In this document: positions 10,796 through 22,800 of the stretch, piece by piece
How the letters are laid out: each line of letters begins with the position of its first letter
Numbering within the stretch: position 1 is the first letter of the stretch
Assembly (NCBI RefSeq): GCF_910592395.1
Contig: NC_088311.1
Span: 16,864,501 to 16,928,500 of the forward strand
Source: Lineus longissimus
Taxonomy: Eukaryota > Nemertea > Pilidiophora > Heteronemertea > Lineidae
DNA length: 64,000 bases
Direction: 5' to 3'
Made by a program: the position numbers and the translations under genes
The notes under the pieces: model-generated
What the model saw: the letters and a program-made list of their open reading frames with translations, nothing else
Databases searched by the model: none
What the model was told of the DNA's origin: nothing

Positions 10796-11738
10796 TGGCC
10801 GGGCCGCGAAATTTTTTTCTGCAGGATACTTCTGGCATAGTGTACATCTGAGCGCCAATCAGAATTCAAGGCAAGCACGTGTCTTTGTTGACATCATCTT
10901 GCCACATGGCGCAATAATGTCAACAATGCCACGTGTTCTGATAATCTTGGAAAGAACAAGTTAGCAAATGGTTAGAGGAGTATATTAGCTAAAATATATT
11001 TATTTGCAGTATCTTAACATGTATTTTCATTGTCGAGTGGACTGTATTTATTGGACTTGTCTGTTAAAGGCGCACTGTGCTCGGCAAAATAGCCGAGGTT
11101 GAATGTTTATCTGTCAACCGTGTAACTAGTTCTGCTGTATATGCATAGGTGACGCCACCATTCAATTTATTTTGTTTGCTTGTCAAAATGTTTTTTATAC
11201 AATGGCCCTTCAACAATGTTCAAACTACCAAAATCAACAGCAGACATCGGATACACTGTCCCTTTAATAATTATCAACATTGGCAACACTGTCAGTGTCA
11301 CTGCCCCTTAAAATTTCACAAATCGCGAGACATCGGATACACTGTCCCTTTAATAATTATCAACATTGGCAACACTGTCAGTGTCACTGCCCCTTAAAAT
11401 TTCACAAATCAATGCATGCACTGCAATGTAGCGATCAGATCAGCTGATGCCTCTTTTGTACGCATAATATCATCAATTTTACAATGAATCTGTGCAATTC
11501 ATTCCTAAACACTACGACACAAACCTTGAGTTGAGCATAATTGGGGTCAGACAATGAACTATTGTCACATTCACAGTTGAAGTGGCACTCGGCATGCGAC
11601 TCGGTATCGTCCATTGTATTTGCATTATCATGCATAAATAAACAGTGTGACGTCAAAGATCGCGCCAATTGTGATTGGCTGTCAGATGTACACTGTGGCA
11701 GAAGTATCCTGCAGAAAAAAATTTCGCGGCCGGGCCTA
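10796..11738. mobile_element. Inverted-arm element, about 0.94 kb (probable non-autonomous DNA transposon)
   Basis: The left arm, 10,796-10,866 (GGCCGCGAAATTTTTTTCTG, GCAGGATACTTCTG, TGTACATCTGA), is the near-exact inverse of 11,667-11,738. The interior has no transposase. It carries an 86-bp tandem duplication. Target-site duplications were not resolved, so the outer limits are approximate. Confidence 0.65.
11242..11411 (+). repeat. Tandem duplication, 86-bp unit x2
   Basis: AGACATCGGATACACTGTCC begins both units, at 11,242 and 11,328. The two copies are almost identical, so the duplication is recent. Confidence 0.9.
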
Positions 11739-11739
11739 C

Positions 11740-13879
11740 CTGGCTCAACAAATGGCGCGACGTCATTTCATGCATACCCCTGTTCAAGTGGCTGTCGACC
11801 TTGCAGTATATCACTCTCACACATAAACCTATACATTTCTGAATAGCTTGTCACTTCTAGAATACATCTGGCCAGCTTTCATTGTTATCAAGTAATTCAG
11901 TCATGAGAACATGGGGGCAGCACAATACATGAGACACCCTGTACATCGATGAAAATTTTGAAAATTTCACCTTGCCGCCTTATAACTTGACAATTAACAT
12001 GGATGGTGAAATAATATTTTTATAAACTTCTACTTATCACCTTGAGAAAGCCAAACAATAACAATTATAAATTTTGATACCAAAATAGGGTGCCGTTGCG
12101 GCTTTTCTTTGAGCGTCTCACCTTAAGAACATGTGCAGTCTGACAGGAACCAGTTCATGTCAACATCCGATTGAGCTATAAATAGCATGCGAGGCCTGGT
12201 CACTGCGGACGTGCACAGAAGAAGCTGATATTTTCCTCAAATAATCGTCAGAGCTACCTCTTCACAAAATACCCAGGACACCGACATTTGAACATGCAGC
12301 AATAGCGATATGATAGGCTTATCTGTATCCATGTTAATCGCCTGAGATTGAAGAACTTTTTTTTTAACCTGATCACCACTGGCTAGTGAGACCTTGGGAG
12401 ATCAGTAATGTACACTGGAGGCGAGGTACGACTGGGTTGTTCTAAAATATAGATTATTGAATCGGATATGCGACTGATTTCTAATCTACCGTCAAATTCC
12501 GATCTGATCATATAAAAATAAGCTCCAAATATTGAATAGGTAACCACCTTAGGTTTAAATGGCATTATTTCATGTTTTTATGCATTTTTAGGACTGATTC
12601 AAAGGTTTATCACTGGTTTCAAGGTTTCACTGGTTCCAAGCTTTATCACCTACCATTGCTGTCTACTAAGGGGACTTTTTCTGTTTTAACCGAGATTTCA
12701 ACTGAATCTATATTGGTCCAATATGGTGAACATAAGGCCGTCGGAATGCTAGTGCACTGCATATCTACAGTCGCCTGTTTTAGCTCAAGATCTTTAGTTG
12801 TTTAACACAGTTTGAGAATTGCATTGTAATCACTCCATTCTTGTCTCGGCCCATGCCCGATTCTATTAATCTGTCTTTCTAAACACATGTGTCAGTTCAA
12901 TATCCCTTCCATTTGAATTGAATTTACCGAGAACACCATAACTTACAAATGTAAACAACCAAAATGTATAAATAGACCCTAAATTTTTGATGAACTGTTC
13001 GCTACGACTCTTTTCGACCCGTATGAAGAAGACGCTTTCCTGAACTTGACCAATAGTTATCCATATGGTAATTGTGGTCAGAGACGTTGTTGATGGCATA
13101 CTAGGCGTTATAATGACCCGATATTGTTGATCACTCTAATGACGTCATAATTCCCAAATATTCATATCAAATAACGGTATTTCGTGCTAAAAATAGCTCC
13201 ATTCAATTGCAAAAGCATATTTTACAGAAATTTATGGACATCATTCTGGGCACAGCATCACAGACGTGAACAAATTTTTGACACTTTTGTCAGTCCACAG
13301 GCATTTTTTGGAATAACCCGATATACACTCACATTTTTATTTCAACTAGCACCGTCTTGAATAAATAAAAATAAGTGTAGACATATACGTTCGTATCTAC
13401 AATGTAAAATATAGAATTCCAAAACAAGGTGTTTATAAAACATGGCACAAATTTGCATCTAGCCACGGCCTTTGGATCACTCACACAAAGCCCTGCTGAG
13501 TATGGCCTGATTTGGTGGGATATCTTGGCCATAACATCAAATGTCCATCACCTCATTGTGCCATCCTTAAAGTTGACATGTATTGATACACTAAATCATG
13601 CATCTTAAACAGAGCTAGCCTGTGATAGCAAGTTGTTGCTTTTGTGGGGGGCCCAATTTCAGCAAGGCTACGTGTGAGTGTTAAATGACCAATCCAAATA
13701 CCTGCTATAAGAGAACAGGTTAACAGAAAAGTTCTTTGAACATCAGGTAAAACATAGTCCTGGTCATGATTCAGCTGTTAATCTAGAGTAATACTGAATC
13801 ACTAAACATCAAGCATACTTAGCTGATGATTTACACCTTATTCACAAAATTCTGAGATCGCTAGTGCCTTCTTGGTAAG
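11740..13879. other. Intergenic, no gene recognised
   Basis: This is 2.1 kb of AT-rich sequence with only short unsupported frames. No recognisable domains, tRNA or simple array is visible. Confidence 0.4.
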
Positions 13880-16438
13880 TCTTGACGCAAGGGCCCAACG
13901 CGCCGCGTAGCGGCAAAAAAGCGAAGCTGGCGAAACATTTATAACGGGTCACCGTCACTTATTATTGGACTTATAGCGCATTTACGGGGTTGCAACTATT
14001 TTGCTTTATAGTGTCACCAGGAAAGAAAAGCATGCGACCTAACGCCGATCTATTTGTATAAAGTGATAATTGGAAGGTATATAGTAGGAAATATCAATAA
14101 AATAATCATTCCATGTCGTCTTTTGAGGGCATTTTTGATTGTAAAAAATATATGTGTACGTCACCGTAGTCTCTGCAATGATAATTTTATCAGAGCAGTC
14201 TCGCGCAAGTAGAAGTTCTTTACCTATTAGTTCTTCACTTATTAGTCTCAACGTCTGGCGCAAAGCCAGACGTTTTCCATTACGATTTCACTACGATGTT
14301 TGACAAGAAGGAGCAGTGCGCGAGATATGCTAATGAGCAGACTTCCCTCGCTTGAGTTTCCGAAGAATGTTCCATATCGCGCTAAGCTCATCACTGCTGA
14401 TTATGACAGGCGTGCAACGGTAGGTATCTGCTCCCCAACTTCCACCCTAATACGGTACAATAAGTTACCATTTGATGGGAATGGGACAATGCCCTCACTG
14501 TGTATGGAGTCATAGGGATAAGAAGACATTATTCATTAGTGTTGGTACAAGTGATTTTGCCCAAAAAGCATGCGCATTCAAAAAACAAAATATGCAAGGT
14601 ATCACGTACGTACATGACCATGACGACGTGCAGAAAGTGCACTGGCCAGTGCATACCCTATGGCTATGTACTAGTAAACATGGTAAACATGAACAACATC
14701 ATTATTCATCGGCTCATCTACACAGTGGTTATCCAACTAGGATTATAAAGGTAATTTCTTAGCCCCGCACAGTGGGTTTCAGTCTTGATAAAGGGGCACT
14801 ATTGCTAGCAGCTAGGTAGGCAAGATAAAGTTAGCCGAAGTAGCCGATAGGGGTCTCTCACCCCTCAAAGTCGTCACAACTATTCAAGCTTGTACAAGGA
14901 ATACATGCAGCGCTGACTCTAACAAGACCCAATGGGAATGTCGCACAGTCATCTGTCAAAAACAAGACCTATGTTGTAGTATGATCTCTTGCCAATATTT
15001 AATAATTGCACTATCGTCATCACCTCATCATACTCAATTGACATTACAGGCACACATTGACATAGACCACTGTTGCAATCAACGACACAGTCGCTATCCA
15101 AGTAGCATTATAGAGGTAATTATCATTATCATACCTCATTAGCATGTGAACCAATCGCGTCGCGTCCTTTGCGATCAGGGCAAAGCCTCATGGAATAATG
15201 TCTTTCACCGTTGAATAATTTTTCATATTCCATGCCTACAACTTCAATTTCTTCATATTCCATGGCTAGAAGTTCAATACTAATATAATATCCAAGATAA
15301 AGTTACAATAAGTAGTCAATAGGGGTCTCTCACCTCTCACTGTATGTCCACACTATTCACGCTTGTACGAGGAATACATTCAATGCTGAATCTAACAACA
15401 CCCAGTGCCCTCACTCTGTATATTAGTCACTGGAAGATGGCCCATTTCACTCCTTGCTTCTACTTCACCTATAGTCTCATTGCAAATGCCTCAGTTCTAT
15501 GATATCACATTCACTTTCAGCTGTCATGCAACGCAACAACTGTGCTATCTGCCATCGCACATCAACGAAGAAGTGCAGCCGCCCACATCCCACCTCACGT
15601 CTGTCCGACCAGCTGCAATCCTCGAGGACGCCCCACTGTACCACGATTTCACTACGATGTTTGACAAGAAGGAGCAGTGCGCGAGATAGGCTAATGAGCA
15701 GACTTCCCTCGCTTGAGTTTCGGAAGAATGTTCCATATCGCGCTAAGCTGACCACTGCTGACCATGACAGGCGTGCATTGGACTGGTACAGGTTGGAACT
15801 GAACATTGAATATGCTGGTGGTGACGCTTTCTGATGAGAAGTTGGTCGTGACTGATGCAGTATCCTTGGACTTGTCCACAGCATCGTTCAATCATTGCTC
15901 TCTGAGCTGCCTTGATTCTATACTTACCCAAATACTAAGACCAAATGCCTGTTGACTGTGCTTTAAGAGAGACTGGCGCCATGCCTAGAGGTATGACTGA
16001 CCCCTATTGGCAAATTTGTATGACTTTATCTTGCCTACCTAGCTGCTGCCTATAGTCTCCCTTTAACTGCGGAACACTTCAAAGTCGATAAAATGCCATG
16101 TTCCACCTTTTAATGTGTTCAGACCGCCATTTTCAAAATAATCAAGTCAGGACACTGCCTTCTAGTCTCATAATAAATTTTGCTTTCCTCAATAATAACA
16201 TTTCTTCTTCTTCAATGCTTTCATCATTCCAAACTTCTCCTCCTCTGACTTTTACAGGGGTACAGTCATGGCAATCAAAACCCAAATACTGAGACCAAAT
16301 GCCTGTTGACTGTGCTTTAAGAGAGACTGGCGCCATGTCTAGTCTCTCTTAAAGCACAGTCACAGTCAACAGACACCAACCCCCTCAGACTCAGAAACCA
16401 CAAACGCCCAACCCTTCCTGCTACCTTAATACTTCTGG
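13880..16438. mobile_element. Repeat family ABC, copy A
   Basis: The copy starts at TCTTGACGCAAGGGCCCAAC and ends at CTTAATACTTCTGG. It is near-identical to 58,664-61,802 (copy B), minus an internal block, and to the inverted copy C from 62,319. Frames on the minus strand are preserved in all copies, including one of 135 codons. One frame holds QRAMIERCCGQVQGY, which resembles the third-acidic-residue region of Harbinger transposases; that similarity is tentative. The 3' part has an inverted repeat built from GACTGTGCTTTAAGAGAGAC (about 16,303-16,370). No target-site duplication was found. Confidence 0.75.
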
Positions 16439-16784
16439 GTAACACGTAGTTAAATTACTCTAAAGTCGTGATATCAGGCTATACTGGGATAGTTGGACCG
16501 ACGCCGATATATGGCACCAGCACCTACATGTAACCTGGTATACATTTTGCCATCGTAATGAAAATATGCAGGCCTACATGTATCTCTTGAGAGTTTACAT
16601 ATACTGAATAGAATGATTTTGACACCCGTGGTGGTGGAGTCACGAACCATTTCCAGCCACAATTTGCCTGGAAACAACATTCCCTTTAAATGATCGATCG
16701 ACTGCTGCTGGTATTTGTATCATAGATTTCGACAAACGATTCGTTGCTCAAATAAAGTAACTCCCTGGGAGTATATTGCACTGT

Positions 16785-16859
16785 TTACTGGAAGTTAGCA
16801 TAGAGGTCGAAATTTTGTAGGTATCTCAGAACGACTTCATGGACATACTTGTATTGCTC
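16785..16859 (-). CDS. RPTP last exon and stop
   Basis: A 75-nt exon, phase 0. EQYKYVHEVVLRYLQNF is the usual final helix, then 7 residues and TAA. The acceptor is CACTTTCAG. No clear polyadenylation signal was identified before repeat copy A. Confidence 0.9.
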   Translation of the reverse strand, partial: EQYKYVHEVVLRYLQNFDLYANFQ

Positions 16860-19800
16860 CTGAAAGTGATATCGAACATGGAGAATAATATTCAGGCAGA
16901 GTCATGGCGTTCATCTTTCTAATGACAGTTTAAACCGTTCGTTTAAACAATTCCAATCGCGTAAATACGTACTAAATATACATTTCAACGTTGCCATTAT
17001 GTAGACAGATACACACATACTATTCATACCAAGTTTCAACAAAGTTGCCTGCATGATTACTGCAATACGGCATTGTGTATAGGTGGCATCTACCTTGTGT
17101 ATAACTGCATTTCTATTTCGCCTCACCACCAGTTATTTCAAACAGCGTACCCCTTTAAGACTTTAGGTAGACGGTAGGGGATCGTATGATCATGATGATT
17201 GCATTAGACAAAACACGAGATCCGGAAGACCTATGAGGCTAAATGACAATGTCCGACATTGATTTGGACAAAGTTGCAAAACCCGGGTACTTACATAAGT
17301 GTTGACGAGTTGTGGTCTGTGTGACCTCAGCAGACGGAGATACTGGAAAACATCCACCTCCTGGTCGACCTTGACCTTCTCAATGACAGAATGCGCCGCA
17401 CAGAAGACACCACTTTGGGAAGCACCGTCCCTAGAAATGATATCACACCATAGAGGATGACGTATGCGAGGACCATGAAGGGTTGGCCAATGTGTAGGCC
17501 GAGGCCTTTTTTTTAGCATTTTGCCATGCGCAATCATGTCGTGTAAAAGATAATTAGGAGCGGTATTTAGTGCATGCGCCAGCAAGAAGGCTTGCCAATT
17601 TGAGAAGCAAGGTCCCTATAGACAAGATATCAATGAAATTGTTAAAATACGACCTAATCACATGCAAGAAAGGTATGCTATTTATCAATCATTTTGAACC
17701 GTGAGGAATAACTCCGAGCACGAACATAATCTTTCTATTTTCTTTGTGTTGTATAAAGCATGAGCTCTCATTCCAAACTAAAGGCACCTACAGGCATTGT
17801 ACAAGTATCTTCTTGTTCTCGACCTTTTGTTGCCACTTCTCGACCTTTTCTAGCAGATCCACGATCGCCTCCACGGATGCTGGCGTCGCCTGACCATCGG
17901 GCCAGTTTTGTAACTGAAAGTGCCGGACCACTCGACCAGATATATCATCTTTTCTCTAAAGAGATGGTAACAGTAAAATAAACTATAGGCCAGCTAAGCC
18001 CAAGCACTTTTATTCGCTCAACTTTTGTTCTCCGGCATTCATCTACCGTTGCAGCAATTTAAATGTTTGAGTATTTAATTTCTCGTTATAACCCAACAAA
18101 ATAAATGTGACCCGTCAAGATCACAGCAAAACCAGGCCCCCTCGCTCTGAGCCTGGCAGGTTGAGACGGCCTGTTGGTTCATTTCTCTACTGTCTGCCTT
18201 TTGTGAAATATGAGCACATCAATTTCTTCCATTATCTCCTGGTGTCATTTAGGCTCATCTTCTGTGCGTCATGCACCTGGTTTTGCTGTGACGGGTCACA
18301 AATTATCTCGCGCAGAGCCCAATGAACATGAATGTTTACACCAGTACTCACAATGAACATTCAATAAGTCTATGGGCATTGGCAGGGCCTCGCGGCGACC
18401 CGTTCGAGAGCAGCACCCCCGATATCCAATTGGAAAATCCCGCGTGTCCGCCATCACCCGGGTCACAGCAGCCCCGTGCTCGCCGTCCACACTTAATAGC
18501 CTAAAGCAATGCTATAACCCGATCTGTTAACTGCGGTCAGAGTATCTATTGATCATAGTTTCTATCATTAGCCTTTACAAATACAATTTAGATAATGGCG
18601 TAAGCCCCGTCTGCTATTATTGACACATGTCACAGAGCAAGAATGTCCGTACTTACTACGCCGACTTTGCCCGCAATCTTTGATATCCTTATGTTTCTGA
18701 CAGTGATATCTGTGTTGGATGTGTCCACGTCCAGGCAATCTACTATCAGTGGGTGATACTCCATCTGCTCAGTCTCTTGTGGCCAATAAACTGTGGAAAA
18801 CTGATATAAAAGAAGGTCGAAAAAAAGTCAGTTTTCGATAAAGCTGCCAGGACCAAGGACCCGGTATCCTTTTATAAATGACCAGTTTGTTTTGCAAACA
18901 TCCATGTCCCATTAAAGTTCATGGTTCCAAAATTTGTTTGTCTATGTCGCGATTTTTTATCTAAATTACTTATTTTTGAATATCTTTCATCGTTCTTGCT
19001 AAGGTCAATTGATGTTCTCGTTGCTGCTCCTCGGTGCCCACATGAAGACTCTGGGATGCTGAGCAGACGTGCGTTGAGCAAGGACCTATCATTCAAAATG
19101 CACAATTAGTCGAAGAAATCGAACTGCAACTTTACCTTTCTGATACCTATACGGTCTACTGTGAACTATAGTGACAATGTTAACCCTTCGAGGCCAGTAA
19201 ATATTACCTCATAAGTATCATCGACCATGTTCATCATAACAATAGTGGAGATTCCCGTGTCATGCACGATCCGCCAGATGTCCTTCATTGTCTCAGGGAG
19301 GGGCATCTGGGTTATGATGTAGTTGTCCTTCTCACCGTAGCCCTGAAAGCAGATGGTGGAATCTGAATTAAATCGGACTATGATAATACACAGTGGGTTT
19401 TAAATAAAAATGTCACAAGAATGATGATACCCCCTGCCAAATACCGGCACAGCATTGTATTACAAAATAATGCTCTTAATTTCATCTTGATCTCATATAC
19501 ACATTATTGCCCCGCTTTGAAGGCCTACTCCACTTGTATTAAAATGAATATAAATTTCAACAGCGCTACTATTACACTGATAAGCAAATACCTTGAATGC
19601 CAAGCTTCAACGCCGAATCTTCGTGCATAATGACTTTAGCATTGCATTGTCTAATTCTATTTACGTGAGCCACAAGATATAACACAATATAAACGAGACG
19701 CGTAGAGTCAGACTAGCTTTTAAGTAGTCCTCTACTGGGGAGCCCGATCACCAATTGTAACATTCGCGGTCTTACCGTGGCATAAACTGCATTAACATAA

Positions 19801-22800
19801 TCATTCCATCCATCTATTGGTGTAGACAAAACCACACGAGATGCGCCATCTGTTGAATAGAGACATTTATAACTAGTCAGTCTACTCAGAATTTGCCTGT
19901 GTCACGTCATTTGCTTCTACTCTCCGAGTCGAAAAGCTGCATCTTCCGTCATTTAGGCTACTCTTTGACCAAAAACCATTTCAGCTAAACCATTTCAGAA
20001 TGAAGGAAGTGAATGGTATATTGTCTTCCCCTTACTGGTGCTACCTTAAATCTGATCACAGATGGATAGTACCAAAAATGATATCATTAGTCTTTACGAA
20101 TTCTTAATGGAAGTGTAGGATACATGGCCCCACCCATATCCCCGACAAATGTCCTTTCTTCTGTTCGATAGCCAAGTAGACAAGATTAATGGCCTCAATA
20201 AAATGATGCGTAACAACCCTCAGTAAATCGAGATATTTTTGCGAGGCTTTTATTTCCGCGATTTTAGCAAATGCTCCATGAAACGCGAGAATTTCGACTT
20301 CAAAGCATCAACCAATGAATTTCTGCATCGAAGGCAAACATTTCGTAGTCTATTGGCAAGTGAAAATGACAAATACGCCAAATTTTGGCATCGCGAAAGT
20401 TTTAAGGTTTACAGTATACATGTCAACATACAAAGTACCACAGTGAAACGGTCGTCACTTCAGAAATGCCATGCCGACTTATCGACGTTGAACATCAATC
20501 CTAAAGTCTCCTCAATACGCACTATGACAGTAGATCGTCATGCTGAAGTGTGGACTTTAGGATAGACTTACAATAGTTGGTGGTCTTAAAGGGGCTACAT
20601 GTTTGCGACTGATTTTTTTTTTCAGACGGCTGACCACCTACCTGGAACAATGTCCTGTTTTCTGTTTTTGCTCATGTTCGCCAGGGCCTGTTCTGAAGGG
20701 CTGATGGCATCAGTGAATGCACCCAGAATCTGAAATTGATAAGACAGTCCAAAACTGTATTGTGACTCCAATCCCTGCCGTATGTCTGCCGTGGGCCTAG
20801 TCGTTCACAGCAAGGAAGTTATTGTTACACGAGATTTTTTTATTGAAATAGAATGAAAGATTGGAAAACAAGAATTTTGCCATATTTTCAAAAACAGAAG
20901 ATTTTGACAGAATTGAAGGGAAAACACAAGAAGAATTGAAAATGTGATAACGAAGATTATGTAACTCTGATTAAAAAAGACACAGCCTGTGAAAAACTGT
21001 GTATCTGGGGAGACGGAATTCAGGTGTGGTGGAACACATGATCTCTTACACAAAACATAAAAGCACAGCAGCGCTTTCTGCCTGAGCTAAAAAGCCTCTT
21101 CAGCAATTCTGATCATAAATATGAAAATTTATTGTTGTTCATGCTTGATTCGTCACGCCATTTACTCGTAATCAGTTCGTAGTAGGCCAAGAATCTCTAG
21201 ATCCGGATGTTTGCATCAGTTATATTCTAACATATTTAGGTATGCCATGGGAGAGCCATTTTTGCGAGGAAAATATCGAGGGACTCGGAATTCCCGAATA
21301 CCAGAATCCGAGCTCAGGAGTTGATAGGTCCCTCTCCTCGGTACTCATACACTTGTGAAAGAAGGTACCAACCGAGTACTGGTTCTGTAACTGACAGGTC
21401 GGTTTCCTCGGTATATTGATAGGTCCCCCCCCGTATAATAGATTCGAGAAAGAAGGTACTAACCGAGTATTGGTTCTGTAATTGACAAGTGTCTTTCCCA
21501 GGTATTGCTTTGATCATGTCACTGTACTTCTGAGGAAAGTTGTCACTCTTGATGGACGTTATTCCTATCTTGAAATACTCTAAAATTGCGTCATGTATAT
21601 GTGTGTACTGCCCCTGTAAAACGGAACAGTGATAATAACTGAGACAAAGTCCCGATAGTAGCTTTCTGATGAAAGCCAAGTACGGTGACATCTGAAATGT
21701 CGAGGAACATTTAATCTATCTTGTACTTCGGTCTGGAACATTAGCCTGTTTCTTTCGGCGATCTCTCTCCACCAGTCAGGCTCTAATACCTACAGATCTA
21801 AAAAGAGGTCTATAATGGAATAATGTCTGTTTAAATTACTAACCATGTCTACCCAAATTATCAAAGCATTCAGGTATTCGAACCACACTCGAACATGTTA
21901 ACTAACCGTGTTTTGCTCCATGTTCGGTCTCAGTACAGAACGAGGTGAGTCAACATCTTTGAAAGTGTCCTCGAATTGAGGGACCAATGTTCGGACTCGT
22001 AGATGCTGACTTACCAGGTTATGTGCCATGTTAGGTCTCTGCTCTCTCATTTTAGATGTTGACTTACCACATTCGGTTTCTGCTCGCTCATTTTGATGGA
22101 ATACTCGTAGATTTTGACTTACTGGGTTCTGTACCATGTTTAATGTGGTCCTTGCTCCCTCATTTTGATTGCCTACTCGAAGATGTTGATTAACCAAGTC
22201 CTGTACCATGTTCGGTTTCTACTCCCTCATTTTGTGGGCATACTCGTAGATGTTGGCTTACTACATAGGTTCTGTATGGCTTACTACATAGGTTTTGTAC
22301 CATGTTCAGTCTTTGCTCCCTCAATTCGAGGACACTTTCGTTGATGTTGACTTACCTCGTTTTGTATTATGTTTGGTCTCTGCTCCCTTATTGTAGGTGT
22401 TGTCAAACCAGATTTACCACATTCGGTCTCTACAGTCTCATTTTGAGGGTTTACTCGTAGATGTTGACTTACTAGGTTCTGTACCAACGCCAGTTTCGGC
22501 TCCCACATTTGAGATGTTGACTCACCATGGCGAGGTTATGCGGTTTCTGCTCCTTCATTTTGAGGGCATACATTTGATGATGACTTACCAGGTTCTGTAC
22601 CATGTTCGGTCTCTGTTCCCTCATTCTGAGTATACACTCGTAGAAGTTGACCTTCTTCTCAGCCTTTCCTTGGCGAATGAGATAGTCGATAGCGATGAAG
22701 GCCCCAGTCCTGCCTACTCCAGCACTGCAACAAACAAAGCGAACAGTTCCAAGTTGTTTTTGTGTGTTGAAGAAGCACGCTAGTAGATATACATGTAAAA

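Noticed and set aside
13880-16438. Helitron identity for repeat family ABC (5' TC, 3' CTGG, hairpin near the 3' end, no duplication)
   Set aside because: Flanking bases do not fit A/T insertion in any copy, and the hairpin lies too far (about 70 bp) from the end.
18785-18800. TTCCACAG as the acceptor of the D2 YWP exon
   Set aside because: It would put the exon in phase 1, while the preceding exon ends in phase 0. The acceptor 16 bp upstream fits.
21886-22560. CRISPR-like regular repeats
   Set aside because: The units derive from an exon-intron junction, vary in length and lack conserved direct repeats with unique spacers. The genome is animal.
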